Shown here one piece after another: positions 17,297 through 25,704 of a stretch of 64,000 bases of DNA. The translations under genes were made by a program, and so were the position numbers. Each line of letters starts with the position of its first letter. Position 1 is the first letter of the stretch. The notes beneath the pieces are model-generated. The model worked only from the letters and a program-made list of their open reading frames with translations, was not told the origin of the DNA and did not search any database. Source of the stretch: Halanaeroarchaeum sulfurireducens (GTDB lineage: Archaea > Halobacteriota > Halobacteria > Halobacteriales > Halobacteriaceae); the NCBI RefSeq assembly GCF_001011115.1, contig NZ_CP008874.1:1054001-1118000 (forward strand), written 5' to 3'.

Positions 17297-18484
17297 ATGG
17301 CACCAGAAGAACTCGAGGGCGAGATCCAGAAGGGCCTCGAAGGCGTCATCATCGACGAATCGGAAATCAGCCGCGTTTTTGGCGACGAAGGGAAGATCCT
17401 CATTCGCGGGCACGACGTCGAGGACATCGCAAAACACGCTGACCTCCAGGAAACGTTGTATCTCGTGTGGAACGGGGAACTCCCGACTCGTGAGGAGTAC
17501 GAGCCGTTCCGCGATGATATGTTCGAACGGCGGGAGCTTCCGGACGATGTCATAGAGACCCTCCGCAACTACGCGGCGGCCGACCTCCATCCGATGGACG
17601 CGATGATGGCCACGACCGCCAATCTTGCGGGCTACGACGACCACATCGACCCCCACGCGCCCCAGACCTTCGAGGACAGCATCGACGAGGTCATGGAAAT
17701 GGGCAAGAACATCGTGGCCAAGCTACCGACCATCACCGCATCGTATCAACGGATGCGGGAGGGAAAGGATCCGATCGCTCCGCGAGAGGATCTCACGTTT
17801 GGCGAGAACTTCCTGTACATGCTTCAGGGAGAGGTACCCCCAGAGTTGTTCGCCGACGCCCTGGAGACGGAAATTCAGATTCACGTCGACCACGGTGCGA
17901 ACGCCTCGACGTTCACCTCCCGGGTCGTTGCCTCTGCGATGGCCAATCCCTACGAGGCCGTCACGTCCGCGATGGGCGCGCTCGCCGGCCCGCTTCACGG
18001 TGCGGCCAACCAGGACGCGTTGAACATGCTGGACGATATGGACAAAAGCGAGAAGTCCATCGAGGAGTGGGTCCAGGACCGCTTCGACGAGGGCGACGTG
18101 ATCTACGGGTGGGGTCACCGCGTCTACAACACCTACGACCCCCGGGCCAAAATCGTCGCCGAGTACGCCGAGGACATCATCGACTCCCCGTACGGTGACG
18201 ACCGGTGGTACAAGCTGGCACGCGACCTCGAGGGGTACCTCATGGAGAACACGGAGCTCGCGGAAAACGGCATCGCGCCCAACGTGGACTTCTACTCGGG
18301 GACCGTTTACCAGCAGATGGGTATTCCGACGGACATCTACACCAACCTGTTCACCATGAGCCGGGTCGGTGGCTGGCTCGGACACATCATCGAGCAGTAC
18401 TCCGACAACCGCATCATCCGTCCGAGAGTCCAATACACGGGACCCGACGAACGTGACTGGGTGCCCTTTGAAGAGCGGTCCTGA
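17297..18484 (+). CDS. prpC: 2-methylcitrate / citrate synthase
   Basis: This enzyme condenses propionyl-CoA (or acetyl-CoA) with oxaloacetate. The 395-residue protein is of the citrate synthase family: VDHGANASTFTSRVVAS, the signature GPLHGAANQDALNML with the catalytic His, GWGHRVYNTYDPRA with the second His, and NVDFYSGTVYQQMGIP with the catalytic Asp. Family motifs do not separate citrate from 2-methylcitrate synthase. The divergent prpB and prpD genes next door make methylcitrate synthase the better reading, although the enzyme may be bifunctional. Confidence 0.85.
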   Translation: MAPEELEGEIQKGLEGVIIDESEISRVFGDEGKILIRGHDVEDIAKHADLQETLYLVWNGELPTREEYEPFRDDMFERRELPDDVIETLRNYAAADLHPMDAMMATTANLAGYDDHIDPHAPQTFEDSIDEVMEMGKNIVAKLPTITASYQRMREGKDPIAPREDLTFGENFLYMLQGEVPPELFADALETEIQIHVDHGANASTFTSRVVASAMANPYEAVTSAMGALAGPLHGAANQDALNMLDDMDKSEKSIEEWVQDRFDEGDVIYGWGHRVYNTYDPRAKIVAEYAEDIIDSPYGDDRWYKLARDLEGYLMENTELAENGIAPNVDFYSGTVYQQMGIPTDIYTNLFTMSRVGGWLGHIIEQYSDNRIIRPRVQYTGPDERDWVPFEERS

Positions 18485-18841
18485 CGACGCACGGATGGCT
18501 CTTTGACGTCCCGGTGACGACCCATGGACGGCCCTTGGCCACCCATGTACCGGTGACGTACGAACGGCCCGGCGGACCATGGCGAGAACACATTGGGGCC
18601 ACTTGGGGCCGTCTGCCACGCCCCGAACACGGATCGGAATGCAGTTAGGCCGAACCCGCGGGCGCTGTCGCGGCTAGGAACAGCCGGTCAGTGACAACGG
18701 CAGCCTTTCCGCGGTGGTTTACGATACATTCCGGGGCGGCACCGACGGAGAACGTCCGAATCGGAGCTGTCACCCCTTCGAGAGGGCTATCGCTACCCGG
18801 AAGTCGGGCCGAAAAATGGTCGTTTGGATGGTGAACCGCGA
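18485..18841. other. Gene-free interval with short repeats
   Basis: No convincing coding frame is seen between prpC and the ribosomal stalk genes. The first 120 bases carry imperfect repeats (CCGGTGACG twice, ACGGCCC twice, CCATGG twice, TTGGGGCC twice) that could form hairpins at the 3' end of prpC. Both flanking genes end here, so this is a terminator region. Confidence 0.4.
18812..18816 (-). terminator. Oligo-T after the L12 gene
   Basis: Five T on the minus strand lie about 26 bases beyond the L12 stop codon. A short T-run in this position is the usual archaeal terminator. Confidence 0.35.
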
Positions 18842-19180
18842 TCAGCCGAAGAGGTCGCCCAGGCCCTCGCCCGATGCGTCCTCTTCTTCCTCGTCTGCTT
18901 CCTCTTCTTCGGCTTCTTCGGCTTCCTCTTCAGCTTCCTCTTCTTCGGCTTCCTCGGCCTCGGCTTCGCCACCGGCCGCACCGCCAGCGGGGGCGGCAGG
19001 CGCGGCGGCAGCCTGCTCGATGGCCTCTTCGATGTCCACGTCTTCGAGGGCGGCGACGAGCGCCTTCACGCGTGACTCCTCGACATCGACGTCGGCAGCC
19101 TCGAGCACGCCGGTAATGTTGTCTTCGTTGATCTCTGCGCCAGATTCGTTCAGGATGAGTGCTGCGTAAACGTACTCCAT
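18842..19180 (-). CDS. rpl12: 50S ribosomal protein L12 (P1)
   Basis: Stalk protein that recruits translation GTPases. The 112-residue protein starts [10 protein letters not shown], has the helical dimerisation domain, an Ala/Gly/Pro hinge ([15 protein letters not shown]), a long Glu-rich tail, and the archaeal C-terminal peptide GLGDLFG that contacts elongation factors. The frame is open beyond the start, but the ATG at 19180 matches the family N-terminus. It follows rpl10 by 7 bases and shares the same C-terminal peptide type. Confidence 0.96.
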   Translation of the reverse strand: MEYVYAALILNESGAEINEDNITGVLEAADVDVEESRVKALVAALEDVDIEEAIEQAAAAPAAPAGGAAGGEAEAEEAEEEEAEEEAEEAEEEEADEEEEDASGEGLGDLFG

Positions 19181-19187
19181 TGTTGTA

Positions 19188-20228
19188 TTATCCGAACATG
19201 TCTCCGAGCCCTTCGCCGGCTTCCGACTCGTCATCGTCGTCATCCTCGGCTTCGGCTTCGTCGTCTTCGGCTGGCTCGGTTTCCGTGTCTTCGTCGTCCG
19301 ATTCATCGGGTGCGGCCTCGGGTTCGGCCGCTGGTTCCTCGACGTCCTGGAGTTCCTCCGGGAGGGCCTCCTCGTCGTCGACGTTCGCGGCGAGTGCCCG
19401 CACCTGTGCATCAGCCGTGCTCACGAGGTCGTCCATTAGCTCCGGACTCTCGATTGCTGCCTGCAGGCCGAGGCTTTTGGCCTCGCCGCTGGCCTGTGCG
19501 AGCATGGTCGGGGCCGTCCGCTCGGTCGGGTACTCGGCGTTGATCGAGAGGTTTCGCGCGGCCGTCGCGGCGGCGGCGACGTCGTCGCGATATTCCGCTA
19601 TGTCCAGTTCGAGTTCGTCGGACTCGAAGAGGACGCCATCGGCGTAGACGGCTCGCAGGTCGAGGCCGACCTCCTTCGGCTCGATGCCAAGTTCGGAGAG
19701 GACGTTGGCCACGTCGGCCGAAACGGTCTCGCCTTCCTCGACGACCGTACTGTCTTCGAGTACCTGAATCGACCCCTCATCGATCCGTGCGTTCGCGCCG
19801 ATGCTCTGCAGTTCACCGACGAACGGGCCCGGATCCATGCCGGTGTCGCCCTCGGGGATCACGATGTCGTTCGGGGCGACCTCACCGGCGTTGATTGGTG
19901 CCGGCGTCTTCGACGCCTCGAGGTGTTTGTAGAGGGCGAAGGGGTTGTCGTTCGTCCCGACGAGTCCCACGTGTCCCGTGAGATACTCGCCGAGCGATTC
20001 GAGTCCCTCGTCGATTCGGTCGAGGGCACGGTTAAGCAGCGTGTTGCGACTCATGCGCAACGTCGCCTCGCCGTACAGTTCCGAGCGCATCTTCTGGAGC
20101 TGTCGGCTCGGAATCCCTTCGATGTCGACGACCCCGATACTCTCGAAGTTCTCGATGAGGCCGGCGATCTCGTCTACTTCGCCTTTCTTCCACTCGGGAA
20201 CGACGTCTGTTGTGCGTTCGGTGGACAT
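19188..20228 (-). CDS. rplP0: 50S ribosomal protein L10 (P0)
   Basis: P0 anchors the L12 dimers to 23S rRNA at the GTPase centre. The 346-residue archaeal-length protein has the N-terminal rRNA-binding domain ([27 protein letters not shown]) and helical L12-docking segments. A very acidic tail ends in GEGLGDMFG, almost the same as the L12 tail. It begins right after the L1 stop and is followed by rpl12, the standard archaeal order. Confidence 0.96.
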   Translation of the reverse strand: MSTERTTDVVPEWKKGEVDEIAGLIENFESIGVVDIEGIPSRQLQKMRSELYGEATLRMSRNTLLNRALDRIDEGLESLGEYLTGHVGLVGTNDNPFALYKHLEASKTPAPINAGEVAPNDIVIPEGDTGMDPGPFVGELQSIGANARIDEGSIQVLEDSTVVEEGETVSADVANVLSELGIEPKEVGLDLRAVYADGVLFESDELELDIAEYRDDVAAAATAARNLSINAEYPTERTAPTMLAQASGEAKSLGLQAAIESPELMDDLVSTADAQVRALAANVDDEEALPEELQDVEEPAAEPEAAPDESDDEDTETEPAEDDEAEAEDDDDDESEAGEGLGDMFG

Positions 20229-20867
20229 CTATGCTACCTCGACTGCGGGACCCATCGTGGTCTTCACGTAGATGCTATCCACGTTGAGCGGTCCCTTTTC
20301 GAGATTGGCGTGCAGCCGACGGACGATGACGTCGATGTTGTCCGCGATATCCTCGGCGGACATGTCGGCGGCGCCCACGCGTGAGTGGAACGTGCGACGT
20401 TCACCGCTGCGAAGCTGCACGGTGTTTTTCATGCGATTGACTGTCTCGACAACGTCGTCGTCGGGTTGGAGCGGAGTCGGCATCTTCCCCCGGGGACCGA
20501 GAACGGTCCCGAGGTAGCGACCGATATCCTGCATCAGGGACGCCTCCGCGACGAAGAAGTCCGTCGCGTCTGCGAGGTCCTTTGCGGCATCGGAGTCGTC
20601 ACCGAGGTCCTCGAGGTCGTCCTCGTCGAGGACATCGTCGGCGACGTCCTCGGCTCTGACCGCGGTTTCGCCTTCGGCGAACACCACGATGTTGGTCTCC
20701 TGACCGGTACCCGACGGCAGCACGACGCTCTCGTCGATTCGATTCGACGGGTCGTTGAGGTCGATGTCGCGCAGATTGACGGCGAGATCCACCGTTTCGC
20801 GGAAGTTCCGCTCCGGTGCATCCTCTAGGGCACGACGTACGGCCTCTTCAATATCTGTATCTGCCAT
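20229..20867 (-). CDS. rpl1: 50S ribosomal protein L1
   Basis: L1 forms the mobile stalk that guides E-site tRNA and in archaea also represses its own mRNA. The 212-residue protein has the domain I segment [19 protein letters not shown] and the conserved [16 protein letters not shown]. The initiator ATG is preceded 5 bases away by a strong GGAGGTGA ribosome-binding site, in contrast with the leaderless genes around it. That suits a gene with a regulated leader. Confidence 0.96.
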   Translation of the reverse strand: MADTDIEEAVRRALEDAPERNFRETVDLAVNLRDIDLNDPSNRIDESVVLPSGTGQETNIVVFAEGETAVRAEDVADDVLDEDDLEDLGDDSDAAKDLADATDFFVAEASLMQDIGRYLGTVLGPRGKMPTPLQPDDDVVETVNRMKNTVQLRSGERRTFHSRVGAADMSAEDIADNIDVIVRRLHANLEKGPLNVDSIYVKTTMGPAVEVA

Positions 20868-20972
20868 TTTTCACCTCCGTAGTCTACGACCCTGGTGGGC
20901 CGGATCTCCTACGGGTCAGTGAAACAGGCTACGCCTGTCTCGTCTCGAACGAGGCCGATGGCGGCCTTAAAC
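20868..20972 (-). promoter_or_regulatory. Promoter and structured leader of the L1-P0-L12 operon
   Basis: On the minus strand a TTTAAG box lies at 20966-20971, followed by a leader of roughly 70-75 bases up to the L1 ATG. The leader holds a perfect hairpin, ACAGGC-GTA-GCCTGT (20924-20938), and a strong Shine-Dalgarno GGAGGTGA at 20872-20879. L1 of archaea is known to repress its operon by binding an mRNA mimic of its 23S site near the start of L1. This leader is the expected place, but the mimicry itself was not tested here. Confidence 0.5.
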
Positions 20973-21007
20973 CCGTCGAAAGAGAAGCTCGCGAGAAATC
21001 CGATCGC

Positions 21008-21496
21008 TCACGCCGTTGCTTCGTCGGCCAACACGTCGTCGTACTCGCCTGCGTCGACTTTCTCTTTGAACTCGCGGGCGTCCTCGCCCTCGATGGTCAC
21101 GCCGAGGGAGGCACAGGTGCCGACAACTTCCTTCGCGGCGTTCTTCAGGTCGTAGGCCAGCAGGTCTGGCAGCTTCTGCTCGGCGACCGTCTTGACCTGT
21201 TCGATGTTGAGGTCGGCCACGAAATCCTCCTGAGGCTCGCCGCTGCCCGTCTCGAACCCGGCCTCATCTTTGATGAGAGCCGCTGTTGGCGGCACACCGA
21301 CCTCGATATCGAAGGCACCGTCTTCCTCGTAACTGACCGTTACGGGGACTTCGGTGCCGTCGAACGCGGCCGTCTGCTCGTTGATTTGCTGTACGACCGC
21401 CTGCACGTCGACCGGGGTCGGACCGAGTTCCGGTCCAAGGGGCGGACCCGGATCGGCCTGTCCACCGGGTACGAGGACTTCTATCGTCTCAGCCAT
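21008..21496 (-). CDS. rpl11: 50S ribosomal protein L11
   Basis: L11 binds the GTPase-associated region of 23S rRNA. The 162-residue protein begins MAETIEVLVPGGQADPGPP, with the conserved PLGPELGPTPVDV and the C-terminal RNA-binding domain ending in GTCASLGVTIEG and a variable tail. The start at 21496 is set by family homology. It is 140 bases upstream of rpl1 on the same strand, and the promoter between them suggests a separate transcript, as in other haloarchaea. Confidence 0.96.
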   Translation of the reverse strand: MAETIEVLVPGGQADPGPPLGPELGPTPVDVQAVVQQINEQTAAFDGTEVPVTVSYEEDGAFDIEVGVPPTAALIKDEAGFETGSGEPQEDFVADLNIEQVKTVAEQKLPDLLAYDLKNAAKEVVGTCASLGVTIEGEDAREFKEKVDAGEYDDVLADEATA

Positions 21497-21519
21497 ATGC
21501 ACAGGAAATCGACACGCGG

Positions 21520-21527
21520 CTTTAACC
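21520..21527 (-). promoter_or_regulatory. TATA-like box of rpl11
   Basis: GGTTAAAG on the minus strand lies 25-31 bases before the L11 ATG, so the mRNA is probably leaderless or nearly so. Confidence 0.5.
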
Positions 21528-21745
21528 TTTGTCTTTTCCCGAAACGGCGGTTCACCGCCGAATCGACGGAGTTCCGGTGGTCTCCGTGTGGCCGGCGACG
21601 AGGGCCTTCCCCTCGACCAGCCCCACGACCGGCGTAGAACGAGCGACGGGTGTATCCCTCTGGGTTGTCGGTCACCGGCTCGAAATTCGCACCACGGACC
21701 CGAATGGAACACCCTTTTTGCCGCCAACAATCTACCGAGCAGACG

Positions 21746-22858
21746 ATGGGACTCGAGGAGGAGATCGAAGCGCTCGAAGAAGAGATAGCCGAGACGCCTT
21801 ACAACAAGTCGACAGAGGCGCACATCGGCCGTCTCAAGGCCAAACTGGCCGAGAAAAAAGAGGACCTCGAGCGCCAGCAGTCCGGCAGCGGTGGGGGTGG
21901 CGGCTACGCAGTCGAGCAGACGGGTGACGCGACCGTTGCCCTCGTCGGATTCCCGAGTGTGGGCAAGTCCACACTCATCAACGCTCTCACGAACGCCGAC
22001 AGCGAAGTCGCCGCCTACGAGTTCACCACCCTCGACGTCAATCCGGGCATGCTACAGTACCGCGGGGCCGCCATCCAGCTCCTCGACGTCCCCGGCCTCA
22101 TCGAGGGGGCCGCAGACGGCCGGGGTGGCGGTCGGGAGGTCCTCTCGGTCGTCCGGACGGCCGACCTGGTCGTGTTCATGCTTTCAGCGTTCGAAATTGG
22201 GCAATACGATCGACTCTACGACGAACTATACGCGAACAAGATTCGCCTCGACACCGAACCGCCGAGCGTTCGCGTCACGAAAAAAGGGAAGGGCGGTATC
22301 GACGTCAATGCCTCGGGAGACATCGGCCTCGACGTGGAGACGATCAAAGACGTCGCTCGCGAACACGGCTACGTCAATGCGGACATCGCCATCAGGGGCG
22401 ATCCGGACATCGACGAACTCATCGATGGGATCCAGGACAACCGCGTCTATCTCCCCTCGCTCGTTGCCGTCAACAAGGTCGATCTCATCGAAGCGAGCTA
22501 TGCGGAGACGATGAAGGAATCCCTGCGCGATCATGGCATCGATCCCGACGAAGCGGTTTTTATCAGCGCGGAGAAAGAACGCGGCCTCGATACGTTCAAA
22601 GAGCGCATCTGGAAACAGCTCGGACTCATCCGCGTGTACATGGACAAGCCGGGACGGGGGGTCGACCGGGACGAACCCCTGGTGATCAGGCAGGGCGAGA
22701 CCGTCGACGACGCCCTTCACAAACTCGGGGGAACGCTCGACGAACGGTTCCGATTCGCACGCGTCACGGGCCCGAGTGCGATCCACGACGAACAGCAGGT
22801 GGGTCGTGATCACGTCCTCCAGGACGAGGACGTCCTCCGCATCATCGCCAGGCGGTGA
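21746..22858 (+). CDS. Drg/Obg-family GTPase with TGS domain
   Basis: The 370-residue protein is a developmentally-regulated-GTP-binding (Drg) type GTPase, a translation-linked factor in archaea and eukaryotes. It has an N-terminal coiled coil (residues 2-48), a Gly linker, the G1 loop VGFPSVGKSTL, G2/G3 YEFTTLDVNPG and DVPGLIEGAA, and the base-recognition NKVD. The Drg-specific insert (about 150-245) follows G3, and the C-terminus is a TGS domain (about 295-370). The ATG at 21746 agrees with the coiled-coil start; the upstream open frame lacks family similarity. Confidence 0.93.
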   Translation: MGLEEEIEALEEEIAETPYNKSTEAHIGRLKAKLAEKKEDLERQQSGSGGGGGYAVEQTGDATVALVGFPSVGKSTLINALTNADSEVAAYEFTTLDVNPGMLQYRGAAIQLLDVPGLIEGAADGRGGGREVLSVVRTADLVVFMLSAFEIGQYDRLYDELYANKIRLDTEPPSVRVTKKGKGGIDVNASGDIGLDVETIKDVAREHGYVNADIAIRGDPDIDELIDGIQDNRVYLPSLVAVNKVDLIEASYAETMKESLRDHGIDPDEAVFISAEKERGLDTFKERIWKQLGLIRVYMDKPGRGVDRDEPLVIRQGETVDDALHKLGGTLDERFRFARVTGPSAIHDEQQVGRDHVLQDEDVLRIIARR

Positions 22859-23626
22859 TCACAGGAGCGCATCCGGCGCACCCGCCAGTGTGCGCAGCGC
22901 CTCCGCTTCGACGTGGTGAAGGTCCCCAGGAACGATCAGGAGGTGAAGCGGATCGCCGAAGTCTTCGTTCGCAAGTCCCAGAAGACTGTCGGCTCGAACG
23001 ACTGGATCTGGACTACCGGCTCTCGCGACGACCACCCCCAGCACGTCCTCGTTCCAGTGCTGGCGGAGTATGTCGGCAGCAGTCGTCGCGTTCATGTACT
23101 CCTCCTTGGCCGCCTTGATGTCGAGGTACACGAGCGTGTGCAAGCCACGGTCCAAATTGTCCTCGAGGGTGTCGATCACGCTTCCCGGGACGCCGTCGGC
23201 CCCGTGCGCCCAGGGGAACGGCAACGTCGTGGCCTTCCCGAACCGATAGTTCTGGAGACCGGTCAGACTGCTCGCCGCCGTCTCGGCGGTCGGCGCGTGG
23301 ATCACGCGCGTCTCGATACCGCGCTCGTGTGCTCGGAGGCGCAGATCCACGTGCGTCGTCGAGATCATGGTGTCTCCCGCCGTCAGGAAGGCTGCGTCAC
23401 CCTCCCGGGCGGCGGCGAGAATCGGATCTGGCTCCCGCTCGACGCCAGCACGATCTCGGACCTCGATAGTGACGTCGTGGTAGGACTCCAGATCGTCGAC
23501 GGACGTTCCGACGAGACGGCTCGTGTAGAATTCCGCGAAGACCGCGTCCGCGTCGCGAAGCGCGGCCTGGCCCGCAACGGTTATCGAGTGCTCGTCGTAG
23601 AGACCGAGTCCGATGAACGTGAGCAT
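22859..23626 (-). CDS. dphB: Diphthine synthase
   Basis: DphB is the SAM-dependent methylase that builds the diphthamide residue on elongation factor 2. The 255-residue protein has the DphB N-terminus MLTFIGLGLYDEHSITVAG, FLTAGDTMISTTHVDLRLRA, and the RFGKATTLPF segment, all typical of this precorrin-methylase-fold enzyme. Its stop abuts the stop of the Drg GTPase, so the genes are convergent. Both serve translation, but that is the only link. Confidence 0.93.
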   Translation of the reverse strand: MLTFIGLGLYDEHSITVAGQAALRDADAVFAEFYTSRLVGTSVDDLESYHDVTIEVRDRAGVEREPDPILAAAREGDAAFLTAGDTMISTTHVDLRLRAHERGIETRVIHAPTAETAASSLTGLQNYRFGKATTLPFPWAHGADGVPGSVIDTLEDNLDRGLHTLVYLDIKAAKEEYMNATTAADILRQHWNEDVLGVVVARAGSPDPVVRADSLLGLANEDFGDPLHLLIVPGDLHHVEAEALRTLAGAPDALL

Positions 23627-23713
23627 ACGTTCACTCGACAGTCACCCAGCGTATACGTTTCGACGTGTCCCGAGAAGCGCCAGTCGTAAGCCGACCGACG
23701 GACGAGATAGACC

Positions 23714-24697
23714 ATGACGGTTCCGTGCGTGCGCGTCGAACGAGAACGCGGCGAGGCGGCGCGCCAGCGCCTCGAGGCGGCGGACCTCCTCTCGGAGACA
23801 CACGACATCGCGGTCGACGACGGGCGGCTCTACATCCCGGTGGCCAGCGAGGAGACAGTGCCCGATGACCTCGAGGTCGTCGAGTACGACCCGCCCGTCC
23901 GCGACACCCAGACGATGCCCGCCGACATCCTCGGCGTCGAGCCGACCTACGAACGGCTCGGCGACGTGATCATCATCGACGAGGACGATCCCGACCGAGC
24001 GCAGGTCCTCGCCGACGCCATCATGGACTCGGATCTACCGGTTGCCACGGTCGTCAACAAGCAATCGAAAATCACGGGTGAGCAACGGATTCGCGACTGG
24101 TCGGTACTGGCGGGTGACGGGACCGAAACGGTCCACCGCGAGTACGGCGCGGAATTCGTTCTCGACATCGCATCGGTGTACTTCTCACCCCGTCTCGCCA
24201 CCGAACGCCACCGAGTGGTCGAGCAGGTCCGTGCGGGCGAACACGCCTTCGACATGTTCGCTGGCGTCGGCCCGTACGCCGTTCCGATGGCGATGCAGGG
24301 CGCCGAGGTCGTCGCCACGGACATCAACGAGACGGGGATCGAGTACCTCCGGAAGAACGCGATCAGGAACGGTGTCTCCGAGTCAGTTACGGCCATCGCC
24401 GGCGACGTCCGCGAGCAGGGGGACGACTACGGCGACTGGGCCGATCGGCTCGTGATGAACCTCCCGCATACCGCCGACGAGTTCCTGGACACCGCTGTGA
24501 CCCTCGCCGGTGACGAGGCGATACTCCACTATTACGACATCCAGCACGAGGACGATCCCTATGCGCCGGGCGAGTCGGCCATACGGGCGGCCGCCGAACC
24601 GGAGTACGCAGTCTCGGTCGAGACCCGCCACGAAGTCCGGACCTATGCTCCCCACGAGGTGAACGTGGTCCTCGACGTTCGATTGGCGCGTCGGTGA
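23714..24697 (+). CDS. trm5: tRNA (guanine-37-N1) methyltransferase, Trm5 family
   Basis: The 327-residue protein has the archaeal Trm5/Taw2 layout: an N-terminal D1-like domain, RYGAEF-type segment HREYGAEFVLDIASVYFSPR, the SAM motif I FDMFAGVGPYAVP, ATDINETGIEYLRKN, and the catalytic-loop motif NLPHTADEF. It makes m1G37 in tRNAs, which prevents frameshifting. Taw2 (wyosine) enzymes share these motifs, but NLPH rather than a Taw2-type motif favours Trm5. The start ATG is 87 bases from the divergent dphB. Confidence 0.88.
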   Translation: MTVPCVRVERERGEAARQRLEAADLLSETHDIAVDDGRLYIPVASEETVPDDLEVVEYDPPVRDTQTMPADILGVEPTYERLGDVIIIDEDDPDRAQVLADAIMDSDLPVATVVNKQSKITGEQRIRDWSVLAGDGTETVHREYGAEFVLDIASVYFSPRLATERHRVVEQVRAGEHAFDMFAGVGPYAVPMAMQGAEVVATDINETGIEYLRKNAIRNGVSESVTAIAGDVREQGDDYGDWADRLVMNLPHTADEFLDTAVTLAGDEAILHYYDIQHEDDPYAPGESAIRAAAEPEYAVSVETRHEVRTYAPHEVNVVLDVRLARR

Positions 24698-24806
24698 GAC
24701 ACCTTTCGGTCCCCGAACCGAACCAGCCGCTTAATGATTCCGCGGCACCCTCAAGCCCAACAGTTAGGTGCCCACCCATTCGACATTCGGTACTCAGGTA
24801 GATTCG

Positions 24807-25643
24807 ATGCACCCGTACCCCACGATCCGCTCGATCGAAGAAACGGCGACGTCCCTCAACGAGGGCCATCTCTGGTTACAGGAGTACGTGACGGGTCCAA
24901 TCCTGGGATGGACGATGGACGAATCGGGGCTCATCACCTTCGGTATGGACGGCGAGACCGTCGATACGGCGCCCCCGTCACTCCGCCGAGCGGTGGACCA
25001 CGTCAGGACACACATCGACAGGGACGGGTTGCGCTCCGGTGTCGACGACGTCTCCCAGTTCGTGTTTTACGGCTTCGCCACGAGAAACGAGGGAATCGAC
25101 TACGACTGGGAAGCGATACAACCGTTTCTCGGCGTCGACATCTGGGCGGCTCCGGATGAGGATTTCGTTCCGCCGGACGTCACCGAACGCGTCTACGACG
25201 CCATTGGGCTCGCACCGATCCCCGCGTTTGAAAAGGAACTTCCCGCGACGCACTTCGATCCTGCCACCTACGAACCACCCCAATCGCACTGGCGGGACGG
25301 CCCCGCCGTCGGCGTCGTCGTGCGAAAGAAAGGTGGGCAGCGATACCGTCTCGGCAGCAAACCAACCGACGTGAGTCAGGCGGACACGGTCGACCCGGAA
25401 ACCGTGATCGACTCGGAGGTTTCGCGACTCCTCGATGGTGAGCTCGATCGGTTGAATGCGACTGCGGAGACGGTCGACGTGAACACCCTCGCCGACCGGA
25501 TCTTCGATCGGATCGCTCGAACATCATACGTCGCGTTGCGAGACGAACTCAACACGGCACCCGACGGCGTCCGTGAGATGGTGCGAACGGCGGTTCGAGG
25601 GGAGATCCGGACCACTCGACGGGGTTCGGACGACACAGCGTGA
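24807..25643 (+). CDS. RNA-ligase-like protein lacking the catalytic lysine
   Basis: The 278-residue protein has the order of motifs of haloarchaeal RNA-ligase/nucleotidyltransferase proteins. The motif I region is LWLQEYVTGPILGW; the usual form is EKxDG, but here a Tyr stands in place of the nucleotidylated Lys. The motif III region is FVFYGFATRNEGIDYDW, where the usual FGE has lost its Glu. A motif IV/V-like region GVVVRKKGGQRYRLGSK follows. The fold assignment is from pattern memory, not a search. If right, this is a non-catalytic member. A start at 24768 is possible, but MHPYPTIRS at 24807 fits the family better. Confidence 0.5.
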   Translation: MHPYPTIRSIEETATSLNEGHLWLQEYVTGPILGWTMDESGLITFGMDGETVDTAPPSLRRAVDHVRTHIDRDGLRSGVDDVSQFVFYGFATRNEGIDYDWEAIQPFLGVDIWAAPDEDFVPPDVTERVYDAIGLAPIPAFEKELPATHFDPATYEPPQSHWRDGPAVGVVVRKKGGQRYRLGSKPTDVSQADTVDPETVIDSEVSRLLDGELDRLNATAETVDVNTLADRIFDRIARTSYVALRDELNTAPDGVREMVRTAVRGEIRTTRRGSDDTA

Positions 25644-25704
25644 CCGAGCCGACGTCATCGGACGAGCCAAGGTCTTAATGTCTTGGTGCTGGTAGCGATT
25701 ACCG

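Noticed and set aside
5120-18484. fumC as part of the methylcitrate block
   Set aside because: It is 8 kb away with several unrelated genes between, so no operon or regional link can be claimed.
18485-18841. Possible structured RNA such as RNase P RNA or SRP RNA
   Set aside because: I looked for the conserved core motifs of these RNAs on both strands and did not see them; the region reads as a terminator interval with short repeats.
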